Below are positions 4,857-7,534 of a DNA stretch of 7,534 bases, piece by piece. The notes beneath the pieces are model-generated. The model did no database searches. It saw nothing but the letters and a program-made list of their open reading frames with translations, and had not been told where the DNA came from. Within the stretch, counting starts at the first letter, position 1; every line of letters begins with the position of its first letter. Location of the stretch: the NCBI GenBank assembly GCA_025453855.1, contig JALOPO010000071.1, positions 1 to 7,534 of the forward strand, given 5' to 3'. Made by a program: the position numbers and the translations under genes. The DNA comes from Gemmatimonadaceae bacterium (lineage in GTDB: Bacteria; Gemmatimonadota; Gemmatimonadetes; Gemmatimonadales; Gemmatimonadaceae).

Positions 4857-6440
4857 ATGACTCCGCAGTTCGCGGTGCCGAAGGCGCCGGAGTCGCCATC
4901 GGCACCGGGTCCCGGGAGCTACGCGCCCCCGAAGACCGCGTTGCGTGTGCTCCCGACCCTCAACGAGGACGGGTCGCGTCGCTACGTGCGGCCGAAGTTC
5001 TCGGAGGGGCCGTGGCTCACGCGGCGCCGGATCGTGGCGTACGTCCTCATGGTGATCTTCATCGGCCTGCCGCATCTGCGCATGGCCGGCAAGCCGGCGG
5101 TGCTGCTCGACCTCGCGCGGCGCGAGTTCACCTTCTTCGGGACGACCTTCTATCCGACGGATACGGTCCTCTTCCAGGTCCTCTTCCTCGGCGCCTTCGT
5201 CTCGATCTTCCTCTTCACCGCGCTCTTCGGGCGCGTCTGGTGCGGGTGGGGCTGCCCGCAGACGGTCTTCCTCGAGCACCTCTTCCGCCCCATCGAGTAC
5301 CTCCTCGAGGGCGGGCGCACCGGCACGCTGCAGATCGATCGCGGCCAGGCGCCGATGTGGCGACGGTACGCCAAGTGGGCGGTCTACCTCGTCATCGCGG
5401 GTGGCCTCGCGCACACCTTCCTCGCCTACTACGTCGGCACCGAGACGCTCGCCCGCTGGATGACGCAGTCGCCGCGCGAGCACTGGACGCCGTTCGTGAT
5501 CATGGCGTCGGTGACCGGTGCGCTCTTCTTCAACTTCACCTGGTTCCGCGAGCAGACCTGCCTCGTCGTCTGCCCCTACGGGCGGATCCAGAGCGTGATG
5601 CTCGATCGCGACGCGCTCATCGTCGGCTACGACGCGAAGCGTGGCGAGCCGCGCGGCAAGGCGAAGGCGGCAGGGCGTGCGGCGGGTGACGCCGGCGCCG
5701 TCGCGAGCACCGGCGCGGCACCGGTGACGGCCCCGGTCCGCTCCGACACGGCGCTCCTCCTCGCCGATCCGCTCGCGCTCGGCCTCGCCGACGCGCCGCC
5801 CGGTGCGCGCGGCGACTGCATCGACTGCAGCGCCTGCGTGCAGACCTGCCCGACCGGCATCGACATCCGCGACGGGCTGCAGATGGAGTGCGTGCACTGC
5901 ACCCAGTGCATCGATGCCTGCGACAGCATCATGCAGAAGATCGGCAAGCCGCCGGGGCTCATCCGCTACACGTCGCGGCACGAGCTCGAGGGCGGACGGA
6001 CGCGCTACCTGCGCACCCGCACCGTGATCTACGGCACCGCGCTCACCGCGCTCACCGGCACCTTCACCTGGCTCGTGCTCCACAAGGACTCGGCCGAGGT
6101 CACGGTGCTGCGCGGCGCGGGCGCGCCGTTCACCGTCGACTCGGCAACGGGGCGCGTGATCAACATGGTGCGCGTCAAGATCCGCAACGAGTCGGGACGG
6201 CCGCACGCGTACCGCATCTCGCTCCCCACGGTCCCCGAGGCGCAGCTCGTCGCACCGGTCAATCCGCTCCCCGTCGAACCGGGGGCGATGGCCGAGACGA
6301 GCGTCTTCGTGCTCCTCCCGCCGTCGGCCATCCGCGACGGCCGGCGCGACATCCTCGTGCGCGTCACCGACGGCAGCGACGTGACCGTCGAGAAGCCGTA
6401 CAAGCTCGTCGGGCCGGCCGCGGTGCCGGCCGCCAACTGA
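4857..6440 (+). CDS. ccoG: cbb3 oxidase assembly protein CcoG (FixG/RdxA), 4Fe-4S membrane protein
   Basis: This 527-residue polyferredoxin-like membrane protein belongs to the CcoG family, shown in Rhodobacter to reduce Cu(II) to Cu(I) for CuB insertion into cbb3 oxidase. Visible parts: membrane segments at about 59-78, 102-122, 172-192, 210-228 and 388-407; WCGWGCPQ with Cys129 and Cys133; CLVVCPYGR with Cys235 and Cys239; two 4Fe-4S motifs, Cys321/324/327/331 and Cys345/348/351/355; and a C-terminal Ig-like FixG_C domain (about 411-520). Between KRGEPRG (261-267) and GDCIDC (319-324) lies an Ala-rich stretch (about 268-316) longer than the short Lys/Arg linker I recall in proteobacterial CcoG. 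The ATG at 4857 has GGAGG (4843-4847) 9 nt upstream and follows the ccoP stop by 4 nt. An in-frame ATG at 4722 lies inside ccoP and would add 45 Arg/Pro-rich residues, so I rejected it. Confidence 0.95.
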   Translation: MTPQFAVPKAPESPSAPGPGSYAPPKTALRVLPTLNEDGSRRYVRPKFSEGPWLTRRRIVAYVLMVIFIGLPHLRMAGKPAVLLDLARREFTFFGTTFYPTDTVLFQVLFLGAFVSIFLFTALFGRVWCGWGCPQTVFLEHLFRPIEYLLEGGRTGTLQIDRGQAPMWRRYAKWAVYLVIAGGLAHTFLAYYVGTETLARWMTQSPREHWTPFVIMASVTGALFFNFTWFREQTCLVVCPYGRIQSVMLDRDALIVGYDAKRGEPRGKAKAAGRAAGDAGAVASTGAAPVTAPVRSDTALLLADPLALGLADAPPGARGDCIDCSACVQTCPTGIDIRDGLQMECVHCTQCIDACDSIMQKIGKPPGLIRYTSRHELEGGRTRYLRTRTVIYGTALTALTGTFTWLVLHKDSAEVTVLRGAGAPFTVDSATGRVINMVRVKIRNESGRPHAYRISLPTVPEAQLVAPVNPLPVEPGAMAETSVFVLLPPSAIRDGRRDILVRVTDGSDVTVEKPYKLVGPAAVPAAN

Positions 6441-6451
6441 GGAAGGCACCG

Positions 6452-7066
6452 ATGGGAACGATCACCGCTGGGCAGGGCCCCGCACCGGTCACCGCCGCGC
6501 GTCGCGATGCGGCCGCGCCGATGTCCGACGCGCCGGGCGCCGAGCGTCGCGCGGATCAGGGCACCGTCACGGCGGCCGAGCGGCGGGCGGGGCAGCGCTG
6601 GGTGTGGGGGATCGTCGCCGCGCTGGTGGCGACGGTCGCGCTCAACATGTGGGTGCTGCGCATCGCCGGCGCCGATGGCGGCGTGAACGCGGAGCCCGAC
6701 TACTACCGCAAGGCGGTGAACTGGGACCAGGCGCAGGCCGCCGCCACCGCCAGCGCCGCGCTGGGGTGGACGGCCGACGTCGACGTGGTGCGGCATGCGG
6801 GGGCGCAGGCGGTGCTCGCCGTCACGCTCCGCGATCGCGCGGGGGCGCCGGTGCGCGATGCGCGCGTCACCGTGCGCGCGCGCTGGAACGGGGATGCGCG
6901 TCACGCCGAGCAGTCGACGGCGATCGCCGCCGGTGACGGCTACGCGGTCACGCTCCCGCTCGTGCGCGCCGGCCTGTACGAGTTCACCGTGAGTGCGGTG
7001 CGCGGCGACGCGCGCTTTGCGCAGGTGCTCCGCATCGATACGTCGCCCGCGGTGGCACGGCGGTAG
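6452..7066 (+). CDS. ccoH: cbb3 oxidase assembly/stability protein CcoH (FixH)
   Basis: This is a 204-residue single-span membrane protein. One helix (about 50-69) is followed by the FixH signature EPDYYRKAVNWDQ (81-93) and a periplasmic beta-rich domain (about 105-195) with GAPVRDARVTVRARW and GLYEFTVSAVRGDARF. CcoH/FixH proteins associate with the cbb3 complex and are needed for its assembly or stability, probably acting near copper insertion with CcoG and the CcoI ATPase. The ATG follows the ccoG stop by 11 nt, with GGAAGG (6441-6446) 5 nt upstream. The first 48 residues are Ala/Arg-rich and precede the helix; most FixH proteins start close to the helix. Met24 (codon at 6521) is an alternative start, but 6452 has the better ribosome binding site. 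Confidence 0.88.
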   Translation: MGTITAGQGPAPVTAARRDAAAPMSDAPGAERRADQGTVTAAERRAGQRWVWGIVAALVATVALNMWVLRIAGADGGVNAEPDYYRKAVNWDQAQAAATASAALGWTADVDVVRHAGAQAVLAVTLRDRAGAPVRDARVTVRARWNGDARHAEQSTAIAAGDGYAVTLPLVRAGLYEFTVSAVRGDARFAQVLRIDTSPAVARR

Positions 7067-7070
7067 CGGC

Positions 7071-7534
7071 GTGCTCGCCCTCGTCGCCTCGGTCTGGGTC
7101 GCGAGCCTCGTCGGCAGCGCGCACTGCGCCGCGATGTGCGGCGGCTTCGTCTGCGCGTATGCCGGCGGCGCGCGCGGTCGCACCGACTGGGCGGCGCACG
7201 TGGCGTACAACGTCGGCCGACTCGTCTCGTATCTCGCGCTCGGCACGATCGCCGGCCTGGCCGGCGCATCGCTCACGCGCGCCGGTGCCATCGCCGGCGT
7301 GGCGCGGCCGGCCGCGATCGTGGCCGGCGTGCTGATGGTGCTCTGGGGCAGCGCCGCCGCCCTGCGGGCGGGTGGCGTGCGACTCCCCGCGCTCCCGCTG
7401 ACCGGGCGCGCACCGGCAGCGCTGCGCGGGGCGCTGGTGCGCGTCGCGCAGCAGCCCGCGCCGGTGCGCGCGGCGACGCTGGGCCTCCTCACCACGCTGC
7501 TGCCGTGCGGCTGGCTGTGGGCCTTCGCGATCAC
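7071..7534 (+). CDS. TauE/SafE-like (DsbD_2 / UreH-like) membrane protein, 3' end outside the window
   Basis: The reading frame is open from a GTG at 7071 to the window end, giving 154 residues of an incomplete multi-span protein. Family signatures: GSAHCAAMCGG near the N-terminus (His18, Cys19, Cys23), AYNVGRLVSYLALGTIAGLAG (about 45-65), and TLLPCGWLWAFA (Cys146) near the cut end. Hydrophobic segments lie at about 1-16, 52-68, 80-98 and 133-154. Proteins annotated 'sulfite exporter TauE/SafE family' with HCxxMCGG and LPCG motifs often sit in cbb3 oxidase clusters; the paired Cys residues fit a thiol or metal (perhaps copper) handling role, but the substrate is not established here. The start is 4 nt after the ccoH stop with only a weak ribosome binding site, so the GTG is the best guess. 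Translational coupling to ccoH is likely. Confidence 0.82.
   Translation, partial: MLALVASVWVASLVGSAHCAAMCGGFVCAYAGGARGRTDWAAHVAYNVGRLVSYLALGTIAGLAGASLTRAGAIAGVARPAAIVAGVLMVLWGSAAALRAGGVRLPALPLTGRAPAALRGALVRVAQQPAPVRAATLGLLTTLLPCGWLWAFAI

Noticed and set aside
4716..6449. Long - strand open frame opposite ccoG
   Set aside because: The product is low-complexity and charged with no family features. The + strand frame holds the complete CcoG motifs.
6029..7534. Long - strand open frame opposite the ccoG end, ccoH and the last gene
   Set aside because: It is a compositional artefact. The + strand shows FixH and TauE/SafE signatures with operon spacing, and the antisense product is Arg/Ala/Thr-rich.

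Overview
The window is very GC-rich (roughly 70% by eye, with strong G/C at third codon positions). It carries most of a cbb3-type (C-family haem-copper) cytochrome c oxidase locus, preceded by a small regulatory or membrane gene pair. A fused ccoN-ccoO gene, a single-haem CcoP, and a membrane-anchored LuxR-type protein next to a DUF4199 protein together suggest Gemmatimonadota or a relative in or near the FCB group. That assignment is inference from gene content; no marker gene is present. All genes lie on the + strand.

Layout. 132-599 encodes a two-helix membrane protein with a LuxR-type DNA-binding domain. A 185-nt gap with hairpins and a dyad follows, then a four-helix DUF4199 membrane protein (785-1336). 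Next is a 318-nt non-coding stretch (1337-1654) unusually full of inverted repeats; it should hold the transcription end of the first pair and the promoter and leader of the oxidase operon. The oxidase operon then runs almost without gaps: ccoNO fusion (1655-3901), ccoQ (3903-4109), ccoP (4106-4852), ccoG (4857-6440), ccoH/fixH (6452-7066), and the start of a TauE/SafE (DsbD_2)-type membrane protein gene (from 7071, cut by the window end).

How the genes work together. CcoNO would hold the haem b, haem b3 and CuB centre and one electron-entry haem c. CcoP would supply a second haem c, and CcoQ is the small accessory helix. CcoG (cupric reductase / FeS protein) and CcoH are assembly factors for the copper centre and complex stability. 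The TauE/SafE-like protein may belong to the same metal or thiol supply route, but that is inferred from position. The usual copper ATPase (ccoI) and ccoS are not in the window and could lie downstream.

Most noteworthy: the tiled dyads and hairpins in the ccoNO leader (two with GCGA, i.e. GNRA-type, loops and one pair mutually exclusive), the mono-haem CcoP, the Ala-rich insert inside CcoG, and the membrane-tethered LuxR/DUF4199 pair beside the operon. I did not find strong evidence for a wholly new system; the core is a recognisable respiratory oxidase operon with lineage-specific variations.
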